This document shows positions 20,655 to 31,801 of a stretch of 64,000 bases of DNA, piece by piece. The DNA comes from Halicephalobus mephisto (Eukaryota; Nematoda; Chromadorea; Rhabditida; Panagrolaimidae). The notes under the pieces are model-generated. The model worked only from the letters and a program-made list of their open reading frames with translations, ran no database searches and was not told where the DNA came from. Numbering within the stretch: position 1 is the first letter of the stretch; each line of letters opens with the position of its first letter. The translations under genes were made by a program, and so were the position numbers. Location: contig SWDT01000187.1 in the NCBI GenBank assembly GCA_009193035.1, positions 124,001-188,000 of the forward strand. The letters are read 5' to 3'.

Positions 20655-21080
20655 TCACTGAGAAGTTTCAGCTGATGTTTAGATTCGTAGAAAAGGTTAG
20701 TTTGTGCTAGTTCTTACAGTACATTCGATAAAAATGAGAATTGCCGAAAACATTTATGATTTTCTTATATTGGAAACTAACATAAAAACAAAGCTGGTTT
20801 GATATAGCGTTTACTTCATATAATATTGCTTAAAAAAGGACAGGGTGTTACAAAAAATTTCTAACAAACACGCTTTACAGGAGTTCGAATTATATTCCTT
20901 CGGAGCAGATTTCTGTGTGAAAAGATAGTGTGATATACAGGTGAATCGTTAGTCTCTGTAAAGCCGTTCTTTCCTACGAGTATAAGGAACACAACGAGTA
21001 AAAAATTATGAGATTTCCAGCGAGTTTCGACTACTTACAAACGTTTTATTCTTCATAAAATTTTATTAAAAAACCCAAAG
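20655..21080. other. Spacer between receptor copies 2 and 3
   Basis: The first 150 bp belong to the duplicated upstream block (TTGTGCTAGTTCTTACAGTA ... AAACATTTATGATTTTCTTA). The remainder shows nothing recognisable. Confidence 0.5.
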
Positions 21081-22131
21081 TCAATTATGAATGACGTAAT
21101 TTCTGGCTGCATATGCATAAGACTTAGTTTGGTGGTCTTGGCATATAGTAACAATCACTCCTTGTTGTGGCTTCACTAGGACGGTATTTTTCGACGACAG
21201 CTTCTTTAACATATTCTTGAAACCGTTAATTTTATCTTTGATAAACTTCCTGTATGGAAGGACGAAATATAAAGTGACACAATACTCCACTAAAGTATGT
21301 GTGACTGCGAACATTTCCAAAATTTCTGTAATTGGTCCAGAATTAGGAATTTTGAACTTAATGCAGGTGAATAAAAAACCAAATGGAATCAATTCGAATA
21401 TCACAGTAACCAAAGTTTGGGCGATGACACTCATTATCAAGGTCTTCTGAACTTCTGTCTTCATCAAGGACAGCAGTTCACGGTGAAGCAAATATATTAC
21501 AATTATAAATGTAATAACAATTATTATTACTAAGTTAATAACAAAAACGTCCGGAATACTATGGATTTCTTCGGAGACAAAAATAAAAGTTTTTTCTTTT
21601 GTAAAAGGTTCTAAGTAGATACTGTAGTTGAGAGCCTGTTCGATCATGACTTCCTGAGGGACACTTACAGCTTTTGTTCCAAAGAAAATTAATAGAAAAA
21701 TGAATACATCCAAAGAAAGCGATCATTGAAAATGAGTGGCAAACTTTCTTAATGTTTCCCGGGAACAATCCGAAGTACCTGTAGGCCAGAGTCATCCAAA
21801 TCCCGCCTGTGCTCATTATCGCTAAAGAAAAAACCACAAATAAAGCCACAATAGAAGCTTGTTTGGATGTGTTCCGAAACACTCCGGCTAAGAACACTGA
21901 GGCCGAATGAAGTAATAGAACTGGCTTTGTAATCACAATAGATAACAAAAGAAGTAAGCTCCAGAAGGAGTGATTCAGAATGAACCACTTGAATTTTTCG
22001 AGTGTTTTTGATTGAGTGAGAATGATGTAGAAATGAATCGGAGCCATGGCTACTGTAAGAACTCCAATAATGTTACTATAAATAAAGAAGATTTCCCCGA
22101 TTACTGGATCATAGAAGTTTTCCGAAGCCAT
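21081..22131 (-). pseudogene. SRH-like receptor, array copy 3, frameshifted
   Basis: The first half reads MASENFYDPVIGEIFFIYSN to SFSMIAFFG in one frame (22131 to about 21710), and the second half from FIFLLIFFGTKAVSV to RNYVIHN in another (about 21713 to 21081). Alignment with copy 2 shows 11 bases missing near 21696-21714, in TM4. No other break is seen, so inactivation is recent. The remnant keeps KTFIFVSEEIHSIP, YFVLPYRKFIKDK and the paired upstream E-boxes. An assembly error is the alternative. Confidence 0.85.
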
Positions 22132-22254
22132 TTTTCAAATATGGCAAGAAGGAAGAAAAAAATGTAGCTGGATTTTTATATTATTCTAAATCTAATTAAG
22201 AGGATAACTAAAGATTATAAAAAATTTAGCTTCATCAGTATTGTACACAATTTC

Positions 22255-22287
22255 CACCTGATAATTTCCAATAAATTAATCCAGGTG
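22255..22287. promoter_or_regulatory. Paired inverted E-boxes upstream of the receptor pseudogene
   Basis: CACCTG (22255-22260) and CAGGTG (22282-22287), same spacing as in the two intact copies although the surrounding bases have drifted more here. Confidence 0.4.
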
Positions 22288-22720
22288 TTATGCTTCAAGA
22301 ATTTTGCTTGATGTTTTGAGTGTTACAGAAGTTAATTTTTGCCCATTTCTACAGTATATTTGATAAAAATGAAAATTGTTGAAAATATTTATGTTTTCTG
22401 TCTCGAAAATTAATGATGTAAACAAAAAAGAAATTGTTTTGATACAAATTTTACTTGGTCTAATATTAGGAGAACAAAGAACAGTATAAAAAAAACTCCT
22501 AATGAAGGAATAGTTTATGTGCAAAATCATGAATTTGACTTTCTAGAGCATTTTTCTATACAGAAAGATAGCACCGTGAGCTGGATGAACCACTAATATT
22601 TCTAAAACTATAGTTTCTGAAGACAACGAACGAGCACAACTGACAAAAAACATTCATCGTCTTGTTTAATAAAGCATTCAATTACATGTGATCTTAGAAT
22701 TTTGCTAGATTTGTTATAAT
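22288..22720. other. Diverged upstream block, nothing further
   Basis: Continues the receptor upstream homology to about 22400; the rest carries no recognisable feature. Confidence 0.4.
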
Positions 22721-22957
22721 TGTTGGATTGCGCATAATTTATTTGAATGGAAGCTTGTATAACTTTGATGCCGAAGGGAAATACCCTGAGGACCAACGAA
22801 ATTTGTACAATTGCAGATTGGCGGTAATTTTGAGATTGCGTGATATTTTTGATAGAGTTGTGATTTATCTCGTGCCCTTGGCTCCATAAAGTTGTTTCCA
22901 TACATTTTTGTCTATACACGGATTCGGATTCTTCAGTGACGATCCAACAATAATAAA
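22721..22957 (+). mobile_element. TTGTTGGAT-family MITE, copy 1
   Basis: An approximately 237-bp element with short inverted ends (ATTGTTGGATTGCG ... CGATCCAACAATAAT). It matches 28137-28372 over its whole length in the opposite orientation, including GCCGAAGGGAAATACCCTGA and CTCGTGCCCTTGGCTCC. No coding capacity. Confidence 0.65.
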
Positions 22958-23944
22958 TTCAATTAAATGACTTTAATTAAAGCAATACATTGTGAAATCA
23001 TAAGCATTCGACCAAGGTTCTGTTGCACCTGTCTGTAATGAAGTTGTTTAAACAAATGCGAAGTTTGGACAAATCAGAATTGATGTCACAAAGATATCTG
23101 CTTCACTGTCATTATATTAGACTAAAAGTTCTTGCTACAAACAGAGTACTAATTAATTTCGATGAAAAAACGGTCGATATCCAATTAATTTTGTTAGAAG
23201 ATGCTTTTCAGATATTACTCATTGTAGAAAAATAACAAAAATTTTCTAAAAAATATTCCCGAGTTTGTGTCAATACTAAAGTAATATGATTGTAATTTTT
23301 TATTGTACTGGCTTAATTGCAATTTTTCTTCAAATCTTTTATTGATAACATTTATGTGCTCAAGATGAAGATCTGCAAAATGAATGAAAAAGGTGATAAT
23401 AATACTCATCACAGGAAATAATCTGTGTTGAGGTCTGTAAAGAGGTTGACATTGGAATTATATGGATAACATCGGAATCATGGATAATTTGTGTGCAAAA
23501 TTTGAAAGTTATTCACATATTCAGGCTGGTTGAAGGTTACTTTTTAATTTACATCCTGTCATTTTATATACAATGATCTTCCATATCTGTTAAAAAGAAA
23601 TATCCACGGGATATAAAGGTTACTAACATTCAGAATGATCTCATCCCATTCAAATTGATATAACGAATAAACCTTTGAGGTTCTAAACTATAAATCGATT
23701 TTTTACTGCACAGCGTTCAATACCATAACATTGATTATCTTAAATAACCGAATAATATTATTATGTAATTCTATACTGAACATTTTAAAAATAAAAAAGC
23801 GTTGTTAGCAAAATTCTTATTAAAAATAACACCAATCAATTTATTTCAGCGCTGCGCTCAAATTACTCATCTAATTTTAATCCCAATGTCGACATTTTTA
23901 CAAAAATCTTAGTTTCGGTATCAAACTGATACCGCTTTATGAAC
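22958..23944. other. Intergenic, nothing recognised
   Basis: AT-rich spacer between the receptor array and the transporter pair. A 70-codon frame at 23023-23235 has no family signature and is probably chance. Confidence 0.45.
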
Positions 23945-25893
23945 TTAATTTTCGATAAGATCTCTAATGGAACTCTGTAATCCGGCGATGCATCCAAAGA
24001 GTCCTAAACCTAATAGGCAAGCATTCTTAAATATTTTCCAAAAAATCCTCAGTTTTTGTTTTTTCGCTTCTTTCTCATCGCATTTAGATAACTTCCTGAA
24101 CATTCCAGGAAGGAAAGTGATACTGTCGATACTAGCAGGGAACACTAGAGCCAGCATTATTCCGGCAGTGACACCAACCAGTGGGATAATCTGTTCGAGA
24201 TTAGGAATAGCTATGGCAAATCCCATTGCAAATATCACAATAAGGGATCTGTAAACTAGCTCTGGGATGACTGACTTTGATAGATAGAACTTGGTGAAGA
24301 ATTCGTTTTTGGATAACAAACGAGTTTTGATCGTCGGCCAAGTCATCTCAACGATAACGTATTCTTGAATGACGAATCCAGAGTACACGACAAAACACAG
24401 AAGAGCTTTTACTATGGTGAATTCTCTGAAAAATGTATCTTGAGATAATGTCGGATAATGATTAACGTTAGCATAAAGAGAAAAAAGAGGAGCACCCGGT
24501 ATTTTCAGGACATCTCCGATCCAAGTACCAATAGAGCTCGGTTGTGAGTAACTGGTCAGATAAACGACATGGCATGCTCTCATGGTGAGTTAACTCTTAA
24601 AGCTTATTATTTCCTCAGACTTGACCATTTTCATCTGTTTTGCTAATGATAAACGAAGAATGTCTGAGAAAATATGCAATAATAGCACCATTTTTATCTT
24701 TAGCGAAGAATTTTGATTACTTCTTTGTTCGTCTTCTAATGTGTCTAATTTTAAAAGCCAAGTAGTATCCCAAAAATAAATAATTAAAAAAGTCAATACT
24801 TGTTGTCACTATATAATATAAAAGACTTACAAATCATCAGGAAGATTTAAAGTGATGCTTCCTTCGACACTTTTTCCATAAGTTATGTATCCGAGAAATC
24901 CACAGGAAGCATAGATGAAAGTGACAACACTCATTCCACAGGACAGAACTCCAAAAGACCCAACCATTTTTTCCGGGTGTTTCAGTTTGTTTTCCATGGG
25001 CAAAACCATGGCTTGTCCTTCAAAAGCATACAAAACCGATCCTGCTGCTGTCACGATCCCGTTGAAATCGGTAATCCACGGCAATGATCCGAAAAGATGG
25101 TCCTCTTGAATGAGGTACACGAAGATGAAGACCAGAGACGCCATCATACAGATATTCCCTACGACAGAGATTAACGCGATCACTCTTAGAGTTCTCAAGA
25201 AGTTAATCAGGATAATCGGAACTAAGACAAGAAGCATGTAAGTCTGCTTCGAGAACCCGAGATGCCAGTACTGTTCCACAATTTCCTTGACATGGACAGC
25301 AATGAAGACGTAGAAAACACTGCAGACACCCATTTGAAGGGCAATTATTGCGCCGTTTACTATGAATCTGTAAATTAAATATTGTTTTTCTAATCGAAAT
25401 TTCGAAATCACTTTGCAAGATGCTTGTAAGGTCTCAACAATTTGAAACTGTTAGCACAAGCCTCAAAACCAAGAGACCCGTAGTCTAAACTGGCGTCTCC
25501 TTTCTTTCTCGACAAATACTGAGAGCAGTGGACGAGTTGGAGCATACAGCAGGCGTTCAACCCTCCGTAAAATATAATCAAAACTATTCCTGTCCATAAT
25601 CCAGCTCCCTTCAATGCCAAAGGTAATGATAGGCATCCAGGGCCGATCATCCCTTTCATGAAGTTGAAAAAAATCACCTTGCCCCTGGATTTTCACATTT
25701 ATTAGCTAAATGATTTAAATTCTTACGATAGGCCCTTTTTTCTCACCAACGGAGGCAGGTCTTCATCATCGTAGAAAGTAGACACCGTGGAGTCTTCAGA
25801 ACACTCAGACTTTCTGAAACCATTCTCTACGGTCGACACAGAGGGATCTCTGATTGGAAGATCAGATACTGGGAGAACTTTGATCGTCGACAT
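23945..25893 (-). CDS. SLC36/AAAP-family amino acid transporter, tandem copy 1
   Basis: Four exons on the minus strand: 25893-25727, 25684-25412, 25367-24831, 24425-23945; 485 residues. The start is ATG at 25893, directly behind a TTTCTAG acceptor, which suggests trans-splicing. An acidic, Ser-rich cytosolic tail (about 1-56) is followed by about eleven membrane segments: MIGPGCLSLPLALKGAGLW, YLSRKKGDASLDYGS, GSVLYAFEGQAMVLPMENKL, QEYVIVEMTWPTIKTRLL and a C-terminal GCIAGLQSSIRDLIEN. Identical exon lengths and high identity to the copy at 28593 show a recent tandem duplication. Intron 3 carries an old 5S-derived repeat. Substrate unknown; small neutral amino acids are typical. Confidence 0.92.
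24490..24595 (-). repeat. 5S rRNA-derived element, diverged copy in intron 3
   Basis: On the minus strand GCATGCCATG ... GGTACTTGGATCGGAGATGT matches the 5S-derived element at 49201-49320 with many changes. The second transporter copy has its own version at the same intron position, so insertion came before the gene duplication. Confidence 0.65.
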
Positions 25894-27055
25894 TCTAGAA
25901 ATCAATCATTAGTTATATTATTCTATAAAATAGAAACAAATCCGCCTTCAGTGGGTTCTTTGGGATTAGTTGTGATTTTTCGAACAAGTGTTTTGAAATA
26001 TATCTCTTAACGCGCAGCAGTAAGCAGAGTTTGATACTCTATATGACACTAATTTAGAAGTTTCTAGTTTTTCTGAAGCAAAATAGTTGCTCACAACAAT
26101 TGTACGATAGGTGCGCATGATACTTCTTCCTTTTTAACTCGCATTAGTTTTGAAATTTTTCTTTTTAGATCACTTTTTTTCTGATTTGACTGGCATGCTA
26201 AGTCAATCTGACTTCTGGAAAAACTGGCATAAAAACGAAAGAAATGAGATCAATCTTACGAACTAAGGAAAGGATATATCACGAGGGGCTATTATACAAC
26301 TTTCAAAACATTAATTACGAAACCGCGATATTACAAAATAACGCAAATTCAAACATGGAGTGTAGCTTACTGCAATCCTCATGAAGTTCCTGAAATTTAC
26401 GTTGAGACAACTTCACAACTAAGTCCACTCCCAATTTTTATAATGCTTTGATTAGAAATGATTGCCATTATGAAGCAATCGGAATATGGATTTTCAGAAC
26501 TTGAAAGTTTATATTATGTTCCAAGTTTCTAAAGGATGCTGGGAAATTCCAATAACTTAGAAGATTACAGGAAGCTCAAGACACTTATGATTTTCTCGAA
26601 AATTCCAAAAATTTCATTTAAACTAAAGAAATCTAAAAATTTCACATTTAATGAATCAGAAGAATTGTTAGACACAGAATAACGTTTATCATGCATTGTT
26701 TGGTCCAAAATACAAGTTTTCTTATCAGTGATGCTGTAGGAAGCATTATACTTTTAAAATTCATCTGTCCTAAAGGACGAACGAGGGAGACTATGTTTAA
26801 CGCTCCCATATGACATCTTAATTTCTGAAGTTCTTGAGAAATGTACTACAGAACACAATCATAAGATATTCTAGGAGGTATTTTAATACAATATACAAGT
26901 CAATTTGCAGATTTGGTAGGATAAATACCATTTGTTAAAACAAAAGAATCTACCGGAACGTTATGTGTAATTTGACTTAGTTGTGGAAGATTTATGCAAT
27001 AGTTGGCAAACTATATTCTCATGTGACGTGTTAAAAGTGAATTCTAGGAATCTGA
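25894..27055. other. Upstream region of transporter copy 1
   Basis: From about 26640 it is over 90% similar to 30740-31150 upstream of copy 2, up to the small ORF. The 25930-26500 part has no counterpart there and holds nothing recognisable. A shared frame over CPKGRTRETMFNAPI (26770-26813) might be an old exon. Confidence 0.5.
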
Positions 27056-27295
27056 ATGATAGATTATCAGAAGACGGAAGAAACTACGTTTTGTTTTAAT
27101 TGTGTCTGTTTCGGGAAGCACGAAGCAAGGATTCCATTATCCCATAAATGCGATAAGATAACAGAAAAGCACGTGGATCCGCTTGTAGGTGGAAATGGGA
27201 AATTCCCTATTAGGAAGAAAATACTGATTGATGCAAAGCAGATAAAAACAATAAATTTTAAAATATCAAATGACAGGGATTTTTCAAAAGTTTGA
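27056..27295 (+). CDS. Small hypothetical ORF, duplicated with the transporter (copy 1)
   Basis: 79 codons, with start MIDYQKTEETTFCFNCVCFG and a pair of cysteines spaced CxxCxC, then HKCDKIT and VDPLVGGNGKFPIRKK. The paralogue at 31152 keeps the first 60 codons nearly unchanged and one of the differences is silent. After that the frames part company. It could be a short gene divergent to the transporter, an exon of a decayed gene, or chance conservation within a recent duplication. No known domain is recognised. Confidence 0.3.
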   Translation: MIDYQKTEETTFCFNCVCFGKHEARIPLSHKCDKITEKHVDPLVGGNGKFPIRKKILIDAKQIKTINFKISNDRDFSKV

Positions 27296-27837
27296 TCAAA
27301 ATAAAGCGCTTTCATATATGTCATTAAATCTCGCCAAACTGTTCACATGTGAATTTCTTAAGTTTTGTTACTGAAATCGAAATCCGTGAAATTCTGTATT
27401 TAAGTAGTTCTGTAAATTTTCGAAAATATCTAGTAGGTTTTGAAGACTCTTAAAATCCTTTATGTTCATGAAGCACTGCGCGTACACGTATTTCCTAGCG
27501 ATGTCTAACATTATCTTCGAGAAATAAATAAACACATCTAACATCGGTTATTTAAACCTGAGCTATCCTAGTTTTAGTGTTGAGTTTAGGACCTTAGTAA
27601 CTATTAAGTCCATCATCTGTATTATCTTAGTCGTCACGTCTGTGTTTATACCAGTAAAGACTCAATTGTAAATTCGAATTCTCCAGCGTGAACAACATAA
27701 TTTTTTGTGACTTTGCCTGGATACCGTAATTTGAGAAGTTTTTTAAAAATAAATTATTTAATTCAATTTAAAGAAGATCAATATCGACTTTATTTTGAGC
27801 GTTTATTTTCTTATAATATTCTATTCAAAAATCTAAG

Positions 27838-28112
27838 GCTCAATTTGCAATAGCATAACTTCTGATCGTATTTCTGTAATTTAGACTAGCTTGGTTATCT
27901 TAACATGGAGTAATAGTTATTTTAAATCGTGACGTCATCATGAAAATGTTTTTGGATGACGCGATATTTAGGGCTCTTGAAGCGTATAATTTGATTTTTA
28001 ATAAATTTTCTATAGAAAACACCACATGCACAGTGATACATTCCTTAACTAAAGAATAATTGATTACGAAAGTTCCGACGATTTCTAGTCGTTCTGTAGT
28101 TGTGTATTTCAA
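27838..28112 (-). pseudogene. 3' relic of an SRH-like receptor
   Basis: The minus strand reads LEIVGTFVINYSLVKECITVH and SIENLLKIK, aligning with the TM7 region of the array receptors (LEMFAVTHTLVEYCVTLYFV, then PYRNFIKNK) but without the PYR motif. Further down, after frame breaks, comes NTIRSYAIAN, matching the array tail RNYAIQR. Nothing of TM1-6 is found. It places an ancient receptor between the two transporter copies. Confidence 0.65.
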
Positions 28113-28136
28113 ATATCAGACGGATAGATAAAATAA

Positions 28137-28372
28137 TTGTTGGATCGTCGCTGAAGAATCCGGATCCGCATGTAGACAAAAATGTATAGAAACAACTTTA
28201 TGGAGCCAAGGGCACGAGATAAATCACAACTCTATCAAAAATATCACGCAATCTAAAAATTACCGCCCATCTGCAATCGTACAAATTTCGTTGGTCCTCA
28301 GGGTATTTCCCTTCGGCATCAAAGTTATACAAGCTTCCACTCAAATAGATTGTGCGCAATCCAACAATAATG
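28137..28372 (-). mobile_element. TTGTTGGAT-family MITE, copy 2
   Basis: Inverted relative to copy 1 at 22721-22957 and more than 85% identical. Ends are ATTGTTGGATCGTCG and CGCAATCCAACAATAAT. Confidence 0.65.
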
Positions 28373-28592
28373 AATGGAATTAGTTTGATTTTATTGAAAT
28401 CGGTATATAAAATGAAGCATTTAACATTTCTGAACAAAAGTAGGTCATTTTTATCGTAGAAAACACAACATTATAATATGAATTATATTAAATCACTAAA
28501 TTACATTGCAATATATTATCCATTAAAAAAAATCGATAAACAACTTTTTAAAATCATCATTAAAAAAATTTAAAGCGATTTGATATATGAAC

Positions 28593-30531
28593 TTAGTTTT
28601 CGATAAGATCTCTGATGGAACTCTGTAATCCGGCGATGCATCCAAAGAGTCCCAAGCTCACCAAACAGGTATTCTTAAATATTCTCCAGCAAATTCTCAG
28701 TTTTTGTTTTTTCGATTCCTCTGGATGACATTTCGATAACTTCCTGAACATTCCAGGAAGAAAAGTGATACTGTCAAGACTCGCAGGGAACACTAGAGCC
28801 AACATCACTCCTGCAGTAACTCCGACTAATGGGATAATCTGTTCCAGATTGGGTACCGCTAGAGCAATTCCCATTGCAATTAACACCAGGAAAGATCTGT
28901 AAACTAGCTCTGGAATAACAGATTTTGATAGATAGAATTTGGTAAAAAATTCGTTTTTGGATAACAAACGAGTTTTGATCGTCGGCCAAGTCATCTCAAC
29001 GATAACGTATTCTTGAATGACGAATCCAGAGTACACGACAAAAACAAGAAGACCTTTCACCGCAGTGAATTCGCTGAAAGATATATTTTAATGTAATTTT
29101 GCCGAAGATAATTATCCTTGGGTAAAAAGACTAGGAGCACCTGAAATTCCTAAGACGTCTCCGATCTAAGTACTACGAGCACTAATGTATTTTACTCACC
29201 ATATCAAATGAGATGACATGCTTTCATAATGGTTTAACTCTTAAAACTTATCATTATTCCCCCCGGCTTGACCATTTTCATTTGTTTTTTTCATAAAAAC
29301 AATGCATTTCTGAGAAAATATGCAACAACAACACTCTCTTTTTTATCTTAAAGAAAGAGTTATGATTGTTTCATTGTTTTTCTTCTTATGAATCTAATTT
29401 TAGAAATTAGATATTATCCGAAAATAAAAATATTTCTAATTTTTTATTAATGGAAATAAACAACTTACGGATCATCAGGAAGATTTAAAGTGATGCTTCC
29501 TTCGACACTTTTTCCATAAGTTATGTATCCGAGAAATCCACAGGAAGCATAGATGACAGTAACAACATTCATTCCACAGGACAGAACTCCAAAAGACCCA
29601 ACCATTTTTTCCGGGTGTTTCAGTTTGTTTTCCATGGGCAAAACCATGGCTTGTCCTTCAAAAGCATACAAAACCGATCCTGCTGCTTTCACGATCCCGT
29701 TGAAATCGGTAATCCACGGCAATGATCCGAAAAGATGGTCCTCTTGAATGAGGTATACGAAGATGAAGACCAGAGACGCCATCATACAGATATTCCCTAC
29801 GACAGAGATTAACGCGATCACTCTTAGAGTTCTCAAGAAGTTAATCAGGATAATCGGAACTAAGACAAGAAGCATGTAAGTTTGGTTTGACAGCTTAAGA
29901 TGCCAGTACTGTTCCACAATTTCTTTAATGTGAACGGCGATAAAAACGTACAAGACACTGCAGACACCCATTTGAAGGGCAATTATTGCGCTGTTTACTA
30001 TGAATCTGCAAATTAAAGCTTATTTTTCCAATTAGAGATCCAAATTTACTTTGCAAGGTTCTTATGATGTCTCATCCATTTGAAACTGTTAGCACAAGCC
30101 TCATAGGCGACGGATCCGTAGTCCAAACTGGCGTCTCCTTTCTTTCTCGACAAATACTGAGAGCAGTGGACGAGTTGGAGCATACAATAGGCATTCAACA
30201 CTCCATAAAATATGATTAAACCAACTCCTGTCCATAATCCAGCTCCCTTCAATGCCAAAGGTAATGACAAACATCCAGGGCCGATCATCCCTTTCATGAA
30301 GTTCAAAAAAGTTGCTTTGCCCCTAGATTTTCACATTTATTAGCTAAATGATTTAAATTCTTACGATAGACCCTTTTTTCTCACCAACGGAGGCAGGTCT
30401 TCATCATCGTAGAAAGTAGACACCGTGGAGTCTTCAGAACACTCAGACTTTCTGAAACCATTCTCTACGGTCGACACAGAGGGATCTCTGATTGGCAGAT
30501 CAGATACTGGGAGAATTTTGATCGTCGACAT
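28593..30531 (-). CDS. SLC36/AAAP-family amino acid transporter, tandem copy 2
   Basis: Four exons on the minus strand: 30531-30365, 30322-30050, 30005-29469, 29073-28593; 485 residues, with exon lengths identical to the copy at 23945 (167, 273, 537, 481 nt). Start directly after a TTTCTAG acceptor. Same motifs: MIGPGCLSLPLALKGAGLW, YLSRKKGDASLDYGS, YAFEGQAMVLPMENKL, SSIRDLIEN at the end. Differences cluster in short stretches (for example WMRHHKNLAK against LLRPYKHLAK), while long blocks of exon 3 are nearly unchanged at the DNA level, which hints at gene conversion. The 3' fragment at 3234-3425 derives from this copy or a sister. Confidence 0.92.
29139..29240 (-). repeat. 5S rRNA-derived element, diverged copy in intron 3 of copy 2
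   Basis: TAAGACGTCTCCGATCTAAG and GATGACATGCTTTCATAATG correspond to the 5S-derived repeat and occupy the same intron as in copy 1. It has decayed further, with part of the middle lost. Confidence 0.55.
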
Positions 30532-31151
30532 TCTAGAAATCAATCATTAGTCATATTATTCTATAAAATAGAAACGTTTTATGTTGGCAAATAGTCATAA
30601 TGTGGATTTTTAGAAATTGAACTCTTATATTATAACTTCAAGGTTTTATGAAATTGTAAGAATTGCGAACAACTTCTATGAGATTAAAGAAAACGCAACA
30701 GGATTCCATGAGATTCTTAGAACTGAAATTTCTACAGAATTTCACCTTTAATGAATCAGAATAATCATAAGACAGAATAATGGTTATCACACATTGTTTG
30801 GTCCAAAATACAAGTTTTCTTATCAGTGATGCTGTAGGAAGCATTATACTTTTAAAATTCATCTGTCCTAAAGGACGAACGAGGGAGACTATGTTTAATG
30901 CTCCCATATGGCATCTGAATTTCTGAAGTTCTTGAAAGATATACTACAGAACACAACTATAAGATATTCTAGGAGGTATTTTACTACAATATACAAGTCG
31001 ATTTGCAGATTTGGTAGGATAAATACCATTTGTTAAAACAAAAGAATCTACCGGAATGTTGTGTAATTTGACTTAGTTGTGGAAGATTTATGCAATAGTT
31101 GGCAAACTATATTCTCATGTGACGTGTTAAAAGTGAATTCTAGGAATCTGA
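30532..31151. other. Upstream region of transporter copy 2
   Basis: Homologous to 26640-27055 upstream of copy 1. No independent gene is supported. Confidence 0.5.
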
Positions 31152-31418
31152 ATGATAGATTATCAGAAGACGGAAGAAACTACGTTTTGTTTTAATTGCG
31201 TCTGTTTCGGGAAGCACGAAGCAAGGATTCCATTATCCCATAAATGCGATAAGATAACAGACAACCACGTGGATCCGCTTGTAGGTGGAAATGGGAAATT
31301 CCCTATTAGGAAGAAAATACTGATTGACGTGAGTCAAATGATGAATTTAAAAATATCAAATGACGAGGATTTTTCAACATTATTTTCAGTCATATACTAC
31401 TTTTACATGCATCAGTAA
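31152..31418 (+). CDS. Small hypothetical ORF, duplicated with the transporter (copy 2)
   Basis: 88 codons; the first 60 match the ORF at 27056 (MIDYQKTEETTFCFNCVCFG, HKCDKIT, GGNGKFPIRKKILID) and the rest is different. It is the same uncertain case: conserved Cys spacing, no recognised domain, and divergent to the neighbouring transporter. Confidence 0.3.
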   Translation: MIDYQKTEETTFCFNCVCFGKHEARIPLSHKCDKITDNHVDPLVGGNGKFPIRKKILIDVSQMMNLKISNDEDFSTLFSVIYYFYMHQ

Positions 31419-31801
31419 ATTCCGACAACTTATTTAAACTTAATTTTTTTGAATTTTCTTAATGAAACAAAAATCTCTGAAATTTTTTATTTAATTCTAC
31501 AAAGTGACGGAAATTTCAAAGTTTTCGAAAATTTGAAAAGTTTCAGGATTTTTTATGAAATTTTAGATCTTCAAAGATTCTAAGAAATTTGAATCGATTA
31601 AAATATATCCAACAATAAGTTGAGGATAATTTTTATTAATTTCTAATTCAAAGCACATTTAAAGTTCCCCTGGGTAACAACATTGTGGAAATCAAATTTT
31701 TTTCGATTCAGAACTTGAAAGTCTCGAAACGAAAAGTACCATTATACTTTTGAATCTTCAAAAATAATGCACGTTACAGTATCGATTATAATATTAAAGA
31801 A
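31419..31801. other. Intergenic, nothing recognised
   Basis: AT-rich 3' flank of the multipass membrane gene. Confidence 0.5.
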
